From Enterobacterales bacterium (GTDB lineage Bacteria > Pseudomonadota > Gammaproteobacteria > Enterobacterales > Kangiellaceae), in the NCBI GenBank assembly GCA_030949565.1, contig JAUZSK010000049.1:1-33794 (forward strand): DNA of 33,794 bases, given 5' to 3'. Numbering within the stretch: the first letter of the stretch is position 1; every line of letters begins with the position of its first letter. Below the pieces are notes generated by a model, which did not search any database, was not told where the DNA came from, and saw only the letters and a program-made list of their open reading frames with translations. Shown in pieces: positions 8,189-17,456 of the stretch. The position numbers were made by a program, and so were the translations under genes.

Positions 8189-9391
8189 TTAACTGGCACG
8201 GCCATCTGCTCTTGGGCTGATTAACATTGGCGCATAAACATAAAAGTAAATGGCATAACTGACGACCCATAGACTGCCTGCCATAGCGATCCCCCAATGA
8301 TAATATTGAGCAAACCAAATGGGGATGACTACTCGAATGACCGCGGCCGTCAGTATTAATGAAAAACTGATTGTAACTATCGATCGGGTGATTAATGGTC
8401 GCCCTGTATGCCCTAAGGCAACGCGGGACATCATTGATAAAATCATACCACCGATGGCACCCAGCGTAAAACAATGTAACCCAGCACTTAAATCATCCAG
8501 CAGATCCAACGCATATAAAGCCAAAAGAATGAAACCAATAGGGATGAACAAATAGGATAGATGGAGCGACCAAAGCAGTGGCACTGAGCTAGTAGATAAT
8601 CCTCCCCAGCGCGATAAGCGTATAAAATGGGCTATAGCAGCCACTAGAGCGACAGCAGTAGTCAGCCGAGAATTAACCTGATCAAATCCAATAAAAGCGA
8701 TAATGACCAGTATCGCGGTTGAAAAGATTGTCGAGGCTTCAAGCCAAAACAATACTGCTTGACGAGGTTTGGCGGTGGTATTGGCGGTAAACATTGGGAT
8801 CACCCGTCCGCCAATGACGCTGATAATCAAAATAAATAGCATGACCGTCGCATGTAGCGCGTGGAGTGCCATCGCTGGTTTTCCGTGGCTACTGGCCCAG
8901 TGGCTAGTAGCATTTAATCCCGCCAGAATGAGTAGAATTGGCACAAACAGGATATTACGCCATTGGCGAACTTTAAGGATTGGGTAAGCCATAGCAATTG
9001 CACATAATAGGAGGTAGCTTAAATCAACCGCAATCACTAGCTTAGGCGAAAAAAACTGAGGCAAAGCCATCATCAAACGGCCTGCAATCCAAACCGAGAC
9101 TAACCCAGCAAGCCATGGTCCGTTAACCCCTGGTACACCGGTCCAGTTTTTGGCCGCGGTTAATAAAAAGCCAGTGACAACGGCAACACCAAAACCAAAT
9201 AACATTTCATGGGCATGCCACCAAATTGCACCGCCATAGGGTGACCAGCTAAACGGATGAATCCAATAAACAGTCCACCAGCTGATGGCGACCATCGCAA
9301 AAAAGCTCGCAGCAAGGAACAATGGACGAAAAGCCAGTGTAAAAAGCGCGAGAGGTTGATTGTTAGAATCCTGTGGCTGGTTTAATGGCAT
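8189..9391 (-). CDS. nnrS: NnrS family membrane protein
   Basis: A 400-residue protein with about twelve hydrophobic helices and the conserved blocks of NnrS: FTLAFRPLFLAASFFA near the N terminus, WWHAHEMLFGFG (about residues 58-69), and GGRVIPMFTANT in the middle. Characterised NnrS proteins bind haem and copper and protect against nitric oxide stress. The ribosome binding site AAGGTGG is placed correctly for the ATG at 9391. It converges on copB, so it is not part of the copper operon, though both concern copper-containing membrane or envelope proteins. I looked for NsrR and FNR/DNR sites upstream and found none that convinced me. Confidence 0.93.
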   Translation of the reverse strand: MPLNQPQDSNNQPLALFTLAFRPLFLAASFFAMVAISWWTVYWIHPFSWSPYGGAIWWHAHEMLFGFGVAVVTGFLLTAAKNWTGVPGVNGPWLAGLVSVWIAGRLMMALPQFFSPKLVIAVDLSYLLLCAIAMAYPILKVRQWRNILFVPILLILAGLNATSHWASSHGKPAMALHALHATVMLFILIISVIGGRVIPMFTANTTAKPRQAVLFWLEASTIFSTAILVIIAFIGFDQVNSRLTTAVALVAAIAHFIRLSRWGGLSTSSVPLLWSLHLSYLFIPIGFILLALYALDLLDDLSAGLHCFTLGAIGGMILSMMSRVALGHTGRPLITRSIVTISFSLILTAAVIRVVIPIWFAQYYHWGIAMAGSLWVVSYAIYFYVYAPMLISPRADGRAS

Positions 9392-9636
9392 CGATATCCA
9401 CCTTAAAAACTTGTGTTTAAAGCGCGAGTATAGCGCGATTTTATCTGGAAATCTTGAGCTTGCAACGCATTCTAGAAGGCTAGCTTTAGCTTTGTTTGCT
9501 TTTTACAAGGTGGTAAACGCCAACAAATACCCAATTAACCAATATTCTTGCCCTCATGTCGGCAAAAACTACCCAATAGGACCTATTTTTGCTAACCTAT
9601 TGAACAATAAGTTACTTTTTTAGTCAGCAGGATTTA

Positions 9637-10353
9637 ATGATGATTTCTTCAACAAAACAATTTCGAGGATTATTACTGCTCATTTGCACCACATGGTTGG
9701 TTGCAAGTTTTAGTTTAGTGGCACAACAGCAAGAGCAGCAATCGAAAGCGCCTGTTAGCAAAAAACTCTACAAAATGGTCGATAAAAACGGCAAAGTTTA
9801 CTTCAGCGACCAACCACAAGAAGGTGCAAAAGAGATTAAAGCGGCTCCAATGCAAAGTATTCCGATGAACCTGCCAAATATTGACATAGTAGCTCCGCAT
9901 GATGGACCAGAGCAAACTAGAGATGCAAACGCAGGCTATTATGACAGCTTGGGATTTCTCAATTTAAATGACAAAGATGTTATTCGCAATAATGGTGGTG
10001 TGGCTTTGCTATCTGTCGTCCTCGAACCAGGCTTGAATGTCGATCACTATTTGCAGTTGTACGTTGATGGAAAAGCGGTGAGTGAGAGACAGAAAAGTAT
10101 GCAATTTCAAGCCAAAGATATCACCTATGGCGCCCATAAAACTTATTTTGAGGTGGTTACCTCAAGCGGCATGCTGATTCAACGCAGCCCAACCATTGAG
10201 TTTATATTGTTACATACACCGCGCCAACAAGCGCGTGTACGAAATACAGCGACCAATAATGTGTACCAAATCAAGTTGCCTACTCAACCTAAAGTCCCTA
10301 GTTATGACGCAATGAAGAAATTGATAAGTGGGTCTCAGAAACCAAAACGCTAA
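9637..10353 (+). CDS. Secreted DUF4124 domain protein
   Basis: A 238-residue protein with a Sec signal (about residues 1-30, ending in SLVAQQ) and an N-terminal DUF4124 motif KLYKMVDKNGKVYFSDQP (about residues 44-61). The rest is a beta-rich domain ending in a basic tail. DUF4124 proteins are envelope proteins of unknown function. In many gammaproteobacteria one lies between glnA and ntrBC; here glnA is 4.5 kb upstream, separated by the copper operon and nnrS, so this may be the same gene displaced. Two ATG codons are adjacent (9637 and 9640) and either could start translation. It has its own terminator at 10493-10521. Confidence 0.85.
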   Translation: MMISSTKQFRGLLLLICTTWLVASFSLVAQQQEQQSKAPVSKKLYKMVDKNGKVYFSDQPQEGAKEIKAAPMQSIPMNLPNIDIVAPHDGPEQTRDANAGYYDSLGFLNLNDKDVIRNNGGVALLSVVLEPGLNVDHYLQLYVDGKAVSERQKSMQFQAKDITYGAHKTYFEVVTSSGMLIQRSPTIEFILLHTPRQQARVRNTATNNVYQIKLPTQPKVPSYDAMKKLISGSQKPKR

Positions 10354-10492
10354 TGAGCTAGTATTATTGCAACAGAGCCTAATTCTCCTTCAGTTTGAGA
10401 CTCTCGATTTCAAAGTTGGTTAGTTAAAGAAAAATCCGTTTCCTGTTGTTAGTTTTGTTGTATTTCGTTATTAATTAGAATGCCCCCTAAGT

Positions 10493-10521
10493 TGCCCGCT
10501 TTATGCGGGCATTTTTTTTTT
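10493..10521 (+). terminator. Intrinsic terminator behind the DUF4124 gene
   Basis: Perfect 7-bp GC-rich stem TGCCCGC (10493-10499) with GCGGGCA (10505-10511), a 5-base loop and ten T. It works only for plus-strand transcripts. It lies 140 bases behind the stop codon at 10353, so the 3' untranslated region is unusually long. Confidence 0.88.
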
Positions 10522-10560
10522 GCAGCTTGATTGATAACGGATATAGGTGACAACTGTTAT

Positions 10561-10782
10561 CTAATCCAACAGACCTCCGATCATATTACCCATCTTTTTT
10601 CTTTGTGCTTTAGCTGCATTTTTGCATTCTGTGGTATTAATATCTTCACCCGAAAGGGCTTTTTGTGCGCATTGCTTGGTGATCTTGCTTAACAAAGCGG
10701 GATCATTGATTAAATCATCCACTGAAGGTGCGCAAGCAGTGGTTAAAAAGCTGATGGCTAGAATTAAAAAACACTTTTTCAT
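10561..10782 (-). CDS. Small EexN-like lipoprotein
   Basis: A 73-residue protein with a lipoprotein signal: hydrophobic FLILAISFLTTAC with the lipidated Cys at residue 17. The mature part, with VDDLINDPALLSKITKQC and later TECKNAAKAQ, matches the pattern of EexN-type lipoproteins (V-EL-DP-LL, then two spaced Cys). EexN was named for entry exclusion in conjugation, but there are no conjugation genes here and chromosomal relatives are common, so function is open. A strong AAGGAG site precedes the ATG. The lipobox has Thr instead of Leu at -3. Confidence 0.75.
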   Translation of the reverse strand: MKKCFLILAISFLTTACAPSVDDLINDPALLSKITKQCAQKALSGEDINTTECKNAAKAQRKKMGNMIGGLLD

Positions 10783-10991
10783 TTAAATCTCCTTTTTTTT
10801 TGTTTAATAGTCCCTAGTTGGCGGCTTAACCCACTAGATATTTTGGAACGGGATTATTGTATCACAATATAAGTGGTTTAAAAATGCTTTTATATGCATT
10901 ATTCACGCTTTGTTATTTTGCATTAAATCAAGTTTTACTGCACAATACTCGCTATTTTCTTCATCATCAGTACAGGGAGTCACTCGTTATT

Positions 10992-13029
10992 ATGTGTTTT
11001 AACAGCAACCGATTATTATCAGCTTTAGCCATCATTTTTTTTAGGACTTTGTTTACCGAATAGCGATCTTTGGGCTGAGCAGCAAGTTCAGGCGCAGGCG
11101 GAGCTTCTCCCAATTGAATATTTCTCTAAACAAGCAGAAAAAAGAGATGTGCTTATTTCACCGGACGGTAAGCACGTTATTGTCATTATAAAGCGACAGG
11201 GACGAGAAGTATTTGGTGTTATTGATGTGGAAACGCGCAAAGTTTTATCGTTAATCGACGCTCGTGGAGAGTCGGGTAATGTGGGTTCCGTGCGATGGGC
11301 CAATAATGAGCGAATCGTTTATTCGATTTATAAATCAAGTGAGCAAGATCGGCAATATCGTTCAACAGGTGAGTTATTTGCGGTTAATATCGATGGAAGA
11401 CAGCATAAAATAATTTTTGGTCATAGAGCCGGGAGGAAGTCTTTCAGTGGTCGTATTAAAAGCAGTAAGCCCAGTCATGCCAGTCATCAAATTCTTTCAA
11501 TATTGAAGGATGATCCTGACTCTATATTAATCGCTTATTACCCCTGGAAGCTAAAGAGAGATTTTTGGATTTATGATGAATTCGCTTATCCGGAAATAAA
11601 GAAACTTAATGTCTACACTGGCCGCTTATATCATATCGAGAAACTCCCTATTTCGGGCGCTGAAGCGGTGGTTGATAAAAATGGTAATGTGCGTTTTGCG
11701 GTGGGTGTCGATGAAGATTACAATGCGGTGATTTCCTATAAAAAAACTGCGAAATCGCCTTGGAAAAATTTTTCCCTCGAGCAGTTTGATGCCATATTAC
11801 CTCAGCCTTTAAATTTTACTCAAGACTCTAAAAAAGTTTACATATCTGCATACGAACGCAATGGTACCAGAGCACTTTATTTATTTAACCTTATGAATGG
11901 AAGAATTGAAAAACTCTACCACAATGACGAGGTTGATATTCATCGATTTGCTTACGATTTATCCGGTAACAAAATTATCTATTTGTCAACAGAGTATGGC
12001 AAACCCGAGTATCATTACCTAGCTCCCAGAAATAAAATTTCTAAACTGCATAAAAACCTTGGGTTGTCGTTCAAAGGACAGGATGTTGAATTAATGAGCA
12101 GCAGTCGAGATGGTAATCGAATTGTTTTTACTGTTAGTGGTGATAAAAATCCAGGCGATTTTTATATTTATTACCGTAAAATGGATAAAGCGGCCTATTT
12201 AATGAGTCGAAGCTCTTGGGTTTATCCAAAACAGCTTAGGACGATGCAATCGGTTAGTTTTAAATCCAGAGATGGACAAAAACTTCAAGCTTATTTGACC
12301 AAGCCAAAACAGCCAAAAGGTAATGGCTATCCTCTAGTGGTTCTTCCACATGGAGGACCTTATGGTATTCGAGATCATTGGCATTTTAATTGGATGGTTC
12401 AGCTTTTAGCTAACCGAGGTTACGCGGTATTACAGGTCAATTTCCGTGGTAGCGGCGGATTTGGGAGATCATTTTTACGTGCCGGATATGGAGAGTGGGG
12501 CGCTTTGATGCAGGATGATATAACCGATGGCACTCGCTACCTGATAGATCAGGGTATCGTCGATGCTAAACGGATTTGTATTTATGGCGACAGTTATGGC
12601 GGTTATGCGGCTTTAATGGGAACGGTAAAAGAGCCGGATCTTTATCAATGTGCTATTGGTTCCGCTGGGGTTTATGACTTACCCTTAATGTTTGAAAAGG
12701 GTAATATACCTGAAAGGATGAAAGGTGGTATAGCCTACTTAGAAGACGCGTTGGGACGGGACCAAGCTGAGTTAATTAAACGTTCACCGTCTCGTAATGC
12801 GGAAAAAATAAAAGCCAATATCCTGTTAATTCATGGAGGAAAAGTTGAGCAGGTTCCTATAGAGCAAGCACTGGTGATGAAACAAGCACTTGAGAAATTA
12901 AATAAACCAGTTGAGTGGCTAGAATTTAGCAATGAAGGCCATGGTTACAATGATAATCAAAACCGAAAACAATTGGCCATAGCAGTTTTAGAATTTTTAG
13001 ACCAAAATATTGGTAGTGTGGTCCCATAA
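10992..13029 (+). CDS. Secreted S9-family (prolyl oligopeptidase-like) peptidase, frameshifted in the signal peptide
   Basis: About 678 residues after correction. It starts at the ATG at 10992 with signal peptide MCFNSNRLLSALAII, loses frame in the T8 run at 11035-11042, and with one T removed goes on as FLGLCLPNSDLWAEQQ into the long frame. A WD-like beta-propeller (about residues 50-400) is followed by an alpha/beta-hydrolase domain. The nucleophile motif GDSYGG places Ser near residue 534, and GHG places His near 650. The expected acid motif HG-x-x-D reads HGGKVEQVP, so the catalytic Asp (about 618) is Val (codon GTT instead of GAT). Family members cleave short peptides in the periplasm or outside. 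As read, this enzyme may be inactive or may carry a base error. It stands alone, with no operon partner. Confidence 0.9.
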
Positions 13030-13344
13030 GATAAGCCTCTAGCAATTATATATATTTGAATTATTCGATAGATGCACTCTAAACGGGGAGATCGGATCAA
13101 CAAGGCTTTGAATTGATGGTTGCAACAAGAGTACAAAGCCAACCAGTCTCTTTTTATTTAAAAAAGGTATAAAAAAATCTCTTTTTAATATATAATCGCC
13201 TATCGAATGATTATTGTTCGCATTTTATGTTGCATCGTTCTATGCTTGGCCGCTAGTTAGTTCTGACCAAGCAACATCACCTAGAAGAAGGCTTTATCGC
13301 CGCTTGTATCTCGCATTAGGGTAAATACTTTATTGGGAGATCCG
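13030..13344 (+). other. Intergenic region with a possible promoter and stem-loops
   Basis: No gene seen. TATAAT at 13191-13196 is a perfect -10 box in an AT-rich tract but has no clear -35. Downstream, CCAAGCAACAT (13267-13277) can pair with TGCTTGG (13243-13249) or, farther left, with ATGTTGC (13227-13233), so two mutually exclusive stems are possible in the leader of the following regulator. Confidence 0.35.
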
Positions 13345-15798
13345 ATGGATTCCGTCACACCTTCGACCGATCCGATTTTTCATATCGACGACAAAGTAAG
13401 GCAGGGCTATCGTCTTGGCCAAGCTTTAGTAGTGCCGATTGATGGTGAGATCATCTGTCAAGGTGTGAGACAGCACCTTGCTCCTAAAGCCATGGAAATA
13501 CTACTTTACCTGAGTGAAAATCATAATCGAGTGATCAGTATTGAGGAGTTGCTAGATTTTGGTTGGGGCGACAAACAAGCAAAACGTAGCTCACTGACCC
13601 ATGTGATTCGCGATATTAGGCAAGCATTAAACGACCATAAATCTTGCCCCGAATATATTCAGACATTGCCTAAAAAGGGCTATCGTTTAATTGCTGAAAT
13701 CAGCTATTTGGATGGCAATGTTTTTTACCCAAATGCTTGGTCTAGCGATTCGTCAAGCGACCCAACACTTTTAAGAACGCAAGTTGAAGAGCAGATCTAT
13801 CTGCAAACGCTGGCTAACGAGCAACTCAGTCAAAGCTACTGGAAGCGCTCTTTTGCATTACTAAAATCCTCACATTTATTCCGCGTGAGCGTCACTTTTA
13901 TTATTAGCACCTGGGTTTTGTTGCAAGTCTTTGAGTTACTGTTTCCAATTTTTAATATCCCAGAGTGGGGTTTGAAAATTGTGGTGCTTATTTTGGTTGC
14001 CGGTTTTCCGTTGGCATTATTATTTACCTGGCTTAAAGAAATAAAGCATCAAAAGCGTATGGCTGAAGCGATTGAAAGTCATGGTGGAAAAAGCGAGACA
14101 CGTCCTTTAGCACTCGGATTTATTTTTATCGGTGTGCTATCGGTCGGTGTTAGTTATCTATCAAGCTATTTGATTGATTCAATTGAATCGGAGCAGGATG
14201 ATTCACTGGTAGAGATAAATAGCAATCAAATGTCAGTAGCAATTAATGATCGCCTAGTCGCCGTTTTACCTTTCCGAATTTCTGACAAGGCTAAACTACC
14301 GGAATATTTTAAAAATACTATTCAGTCTGAAATTATTAGTGCCCTTTCGCAGCAAAACGATTTTAACCTTGTTTCTAAACGAGCGATCAATGAAATTTCC
14401 TCGAAAAAAGGTTTTTCTGATTATGTTAATCATTTAGGTGCCCGTTATCTACTGGATGGTGAAATCGCTGAGGCAAAAAAAGGTTTCTTCTTACTCTTAA
14501 GCCTTGTGGATGCCAAATCATCCATTCAGATATGGACCTCGAAAATCCCCCTAGTTTCTAGCCGTCTTTTAGAATTTCAAAAAAATATTAATCGACAAGT
14601 ATTTAATGCGCTTGCTTTAGTGGCGCAGCGAGAGCCGACCAGTCTTTATGAAGTCATTAATACCAATGATTTCACTGCCTATGATCACTATATACAGGGC
14701 AAGAGCCATTTGGCAAACGCAAAAATAAAACAAGATTTGGATGTTGCTAAACAGCATTTTTTAACCGCTCTTAAGTTTGACCCTAATTTTTCGTTAGCCA
14801 GTGCGGGGCTTTGCCAAACTCAGATCGATCAATATCAAATGACAGTTGAATCGACCGATTTTATGGCTGCCAAAATGACCTGTAGTGGGATTTTACAAGA
14901 TCAGCATTTAAAGAGTGAAGGTTATGTATCACTCGGTAATTTAAATCGGGTTAGCGGTAAGCATGAACAAGCGATTGATTATTATCAAAAGGCATTGGCG
15001 ATCAATCCGGATAATTTGAACGCTATTTCTGGTACTGCGCTTAGCTACCGTAAACTGGGAAACAGCGATAAAGCGGAAATATTGCTCTATAAGACCATCC
15101 GATTGGAGCCCGGTTACTGGAAAAATTATATGAACTTAGGCGACTTTTTTATGAGCCTCGGTAAGTACCGCGATGCCATTTTTCAGTACAATCATATTAC
15201 ACTACTAAAACCAAAAGATGAGCAGGGATTTAACCGCTTGGGTGCCGCCTACTATCTGGATGATCAAATAGAGCGGGCTGGTCTTGCGTGGCAGCAATCT
15301 TTAAAAATAAAGCCGAGCGCGACTAATTATTCTAATTTAGGGACTGCTTTATTTAATCAGAAGAAATTCAAGCAAGCTCAAGAGATATACACGAAAGCAT
15401 TAGATATGAGGAAAAGTTCTCCAATAATCTGGGCTAATTTAGGTGACGCGCAGAAATTTTCCGGAGAGAGTAAAAAAGCAAATATCTCATACCGAGCAGC
15501 CATCACTTATATCCAAGAACAGCTATTAGTAAATCCCTTTGATCAAACTTTATTAGGGATGAGGGCTAGGTATCGCTCGGAAATAGGCGAGTGTTCTAGC
15601 GCGTTAACGACTAGTGAAAGTTTGCAGAAAAAAAACATTTCCGATCCCTATTTATATTATGATTTTTCAATCGTGGCGATAAACTGTGGACAGAAAAAGC
15701 AGGCTAAACTATTAATAAGAAAAGCCGTAGAGTTGGGCTATTCAAAAAAACTTCTTGCTAGGGATATTCAGTTTTCATCGATTATGACTGGCAATTAA
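13345..15798 (+). CDS. Membrane one-component regulator: winged helix, three TM segments, TolB/FlgO-like domain, TPRs
   Basis: 817 residues. Residues about 22-118 form an OmpR/CadC-type winged helix ending in YIQTLPKKGYRLIAE. Hydrophobic segments lie at about 180-203, 209-229 and 255-277. Residues about 303-425 (VAVLPFRISD, LGARYLLDGEI) look like the TolB N-terminal/FlgO domain often fused to such regulators. TPR repeats fill about 440-800, for example HEQAIDYYQKALAINPDN. With three TM segments the DNA-binding domain would be cytoplasmic and the TPRs periplasmic, so it probably senses an envelope signal or partner protein. I chose the ATG at 13345, five bases after GGGAG, over the TTG at 13333. 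Its target is unknown; the small secreted protein 23 bases downstream is the best candidate partner or target. Confidence 0.88.
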   Translation: MDSVTPSTDPIFHIDDKVRQGYRLGQALVVPIDGEIICQGVRQHLAPKAMEILLYLSENHNRVISIEELLDFGWGDKQAKRSSLTHVIRDIRQALNDHKSCPEYIQTLPKKGYRLIAEISYLDGNVFYPNAWSSDSSSDPTLLRTQVEEQIYLQTLANEQLSQSYWKRSFALLKSSHLFRVSVTFIISTWVLLQVFELLFPIFNIPEWGLKIVVLILVAGFPLALLFTWLKEIKHQKRMAEAIESHGGKSETRPLALGFIFIGVLSVGVSYLSSYLIDSIESEQDDSLVEINSNQMSVAINDRLVAVLPFRISDKAKLPEYFKNTIQSEIISALSQQNDFNLVSKRAINEISSKKGFSDYVNHLGARYLLDGEIAEAKKGFFLLLSLVDAKSSIQIWTSKIPLVSSRLLEFQKNINRQVFNALALVAQREPTSLYEVINTNDFTAYDHYIQGKSHLANAKIKQDLDVAKQHFLTALKFDPNFSLASAGLCQTQIDQYQMTVESTDFMAAKMTCSGILQDQHLKSEGYVSLGNLNRVSGKHEQAIDYYQKALAINPDNLNAISGTALSYRKLGNSDKAEILLYKTIRLEPGYWKNYMNLGDFFMSLGKYRDAIFQYNHITLLKPKDEQGFNRLGAAYYLDDQIERAGLAWQQSLKIKPSATNYSNLGTALFNQKKFKQAQEIYTKALDMRKSSPIIWANLGDAQKFSGESKKANISYRAAITYIQEQLLVNPFDQTLLGMRARYRSEIGECSSALTTSESLQKKNISDPYLYYDFSIVAINCGQKKQAKLLIRKAVELGYSKKLLARDIQFSSIMTGN

Positions 15799-15821
15799 CT
15801 GCAACAAACTGGAGATTAAAA

Positions 15822-16289
15822 ATGAGATTACAAGCAAAACAAAAAACAAGGTCCATCATCAAAGCAGTTGTAGTAATGCTAACAGCGGTTATGCTTAACC
15901 TATCGCTTTTTAGTACAAGCGCGTTGGCTAAAAATGTCAGTGTTGATTTAAAAGTGAGCGGATGTAGCGTGACTGTCGCCACAGCAGGCGGCGACAACTG
16001 CGATAAAAATCAGTGTAATGGTGCCGCCGATTGTGTTTGCATGGCGGCAGGTGACGATGTTTCTTGGCTATTAAAAAATGCCGATGGCACACGCATGAAT
16101 GATCGTGATAATTTTAAAATCATATTCGGCGAGAAGTCGCCCTTAACAAGAAACTGTGGTGATACTTTTTCGCGCAGCTCGCATCAATGTGGTTTAAATA
16201 GAAATATAGCGGTTGGTCAAAGCTATGACTATCAAATTTACCTAAAGCGATGTCGTCAAGGAACTGACCCTAGGATTATTATTAAGTAA
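15822..16289 (+). CDS. Small secreted Cys-rich protein of unknown function
   Basis: 155 residues with a long Sec signal (about residues 1-36, cleavage after SALA). The mature part has eight Cys, an even number, spaced as in several disulfide pairs; a tight cluster runs CDKNQCNGAADCVC. I do not recognise the family. It follows the TPR regulator after 23 bases, with a good GGAG site, and is probably co-transcribed. A stem-loop follows at 16340-16362. Possible roles are ligand, sensor partner or effector of the regulator; nothing in the sequence decides this. Confidence 0.75.
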   Translation: MRLQAKQKTRSIIKAVVVMLTAVMLNLSLFSTSALAKNVSVDLKVSGCSVTVATAGGDNCDKNQCNGAADCVCMAAGDDVSWLLKNADGTRMNDRDNFKIIFGEKSPLTRNCGDTFSRSSHQCGLNRNIAVGQSYDYQIYLKRCRQGTDPRIIIK

Positions 16290-16339
16290 TATTAGTTCCT
16301 ACGCCTTAAATTTGATAGTTAAAGTCAATTTTATCTTCT

Positions 16340-16362
16340 GGGGCTCTTAAATAAAGAGCCCC
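16340..16362. terminator. Hairpin between convergent genes, possible terminator
   Basis: Perfect 9-bp stem GGGGCTCTT (16340-16348) with AAGAGCCCC (16354-16362) and a 5-base loop. It lies between the Cys-rich protein gene and the convergent hydroxylase gene. The T-tract is poor on both sides (ATGTTTATT on the plus strand), so termination may be weak, or it may act as an RNA 3' end stabiliser. Confidence 0.6.
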
Positions 16363-16380
16363 ATGTTTATTACAGGCGTT

Positions 16381-17196
16381 TTATTTCTTAATCGTACGAC
16401 GATTAGGCACTTTACTGACCAAGGGCCAAAGCAATTCTTGCTGCCAACTCGCCTCCTGTAAATCTTCGATTCCGTAGTCTTTCGGATATTTACCGCTAAT
16501 ATAAGCGGTACCAAAAATCATATCCCATAGAAAAAGCATGTTGCCAAAATTGCCCTTATAAAAGGTAGCCACATCATCGGCATGCATTCCATGATGAGCA
16601 TGATGAGTGGAAGGAGTAGAGATGACTCTGGCTAAAATCCAAGCAATCGGTTTTAGTAAAGGATGCGAAAATAGCACCCGGTCCCAAGGCAAACTCGAGT
16701 GTGCTGCAATGATAATACTGAGTTTGATGACGAGGTAGTAGGGATAAACTTCAAATAGGCCGAGATAAATTAAAAAACCGCTCATCCATAAACTAGGCAT
16801 AATCATATAGTAGAAAAGATTATTACGATATACCACTCGAACGCTCATATAGTTGGCTGAGTGGTGGGCGCGGTGTAATCCATATAGAAGAGGCGAATGA
16901 CAAGCTCTATGCCACCAGTATTGCAACAAGTCATCGCCAATAACGAAAGCGACAAACATCAGTGGCCAGCTCCAGCCTTGCCAAATATTATGCCATTGAG
17001 GCGCTAACCACTGTCCTAAAATGTCACTTAGGGTAATAATGGTGGGTACTGTAAATAATAAAATCACACTTGTGGCAATGATTTCGATAATCGCATCTTT
17101 AGTGGTTGATTGACCTTTTTGTGTGAATTTGCCTGCCGCTATTTCGAACAGGGCAAAACCTAAGAAAATAGCCATGATGACTAGTTTTTCATTCAT
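16381..17196 (-). CDS. Fatty acid hydroxylase / sterol desaturase superfamily membrane protein
   Basis: 271 residues with several hydrophobic helices and the histidine clusters of a di-iron membrane oxygenase: HRACH, then HRAHH in LYGLHRAHHS, and HHAHHGMH in the C-terminal half. Relatives hydroxylate or desaturate lipids at the inner membrane, and the substrate differs from member to member. AGAGG precedes the ATG by six bases. It is transcribed alone, convergent with the Cys-rich protein gene and divergent from carA. The true substrate cannot be read from the sequence. Confidence 0.9.
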   Translation of the reverse strand: MNEKLVIMAIFLGFALFEIAAGKFTQKGQSTTKDAIIEIIATSVILLFTVPTIITLSDILGQWLAPQWHNIWQGWSWPLMFVAFVIGDDLLQYWWHRACHSPLLYGLHRAHHSANYMSVRVVYRNNLFYYMIMPSLWMSGFLIYLGLFEVYPYYLVIKLSIIIAAHSSLPWDRVLFSHPLLKPIAWILARVISTPSTHHAHHGMHADDVATFYKGNFGNMLFLWDMIFGTAYISGKYPKDYGIEDLQEASWQQELLWPLVSKVPNRRTIKK

Positions 17197-17421
17197 TTTT
17201 TACCTCTTTAGGCTAATTTTACGGAGTGCAAATCGGCGGTTAAGTCCTGTGTCAGTTTTGAATCGAGATTGAAGTATGCCAGATTTTGTGCTTTGTCACA
17301 TCATCCCCCAAGCGGGAGATGCTAAAGGAGTGATTTGTGAGGCCTATTGTCGAATAAAATTAGATTTTCTGGTTATGGGAGATGGACAAAAATAGACCAG
17401 ATCGCGTAAAATAGGACAGTT

Positions 17422-17452
17422 TTGCCAGATGGGCATCATTCATGACTATAAT
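17422..17452 (+). promoter_or_regulatory. Candidate sigma-70 promoter of carAB
   Basis: TTGCCA (17422-17427, five of six consensus bases) and a perfect TATAAT (17447-17452) with a 19-bp spacer, longer than ideal. The predicted start near 17459 would leave a leader of about 165 bases before carA. I found no clear ArgR box. Confidence 0.45.
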
Positions 17453-17456
17453 TGTT

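Noticed and set aside
9575..9587. Palindrome AATAGGACCTATT upstream of the DUF4124 gene
   Set aside because: Short and AT-rich, matching no operator I know, with no second copy nearby.
9688..9710. NtrC-like half palindrome TGCACCACATGGT in the DUF4124 gene
   Set aside because: It lacks the full second arm, has wrong spacing, and lies inside the signal-peptide codons; most likely chance.
10441..10480. Possible promoter TTGTTA-N17-TATTAA before the 10493 terminator
   Set aside because: Each box matches only four of six bases in AT-rich sequence, and the transcript would be very short.
10857..11063. 68-residue ORF upstream of the S9 peptidase as a separate gene
   Set aside because: Its C-terminal part is the peptidase's signal peptide read up to the T8 frameshift; the rest upstream of 10992 has no family character.
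17290..17305. CRP-like TGTGCTTTGTCACA upstream of carA
   Set aside because: The gap between half sites is too short for CRP and one arm is imperfect.
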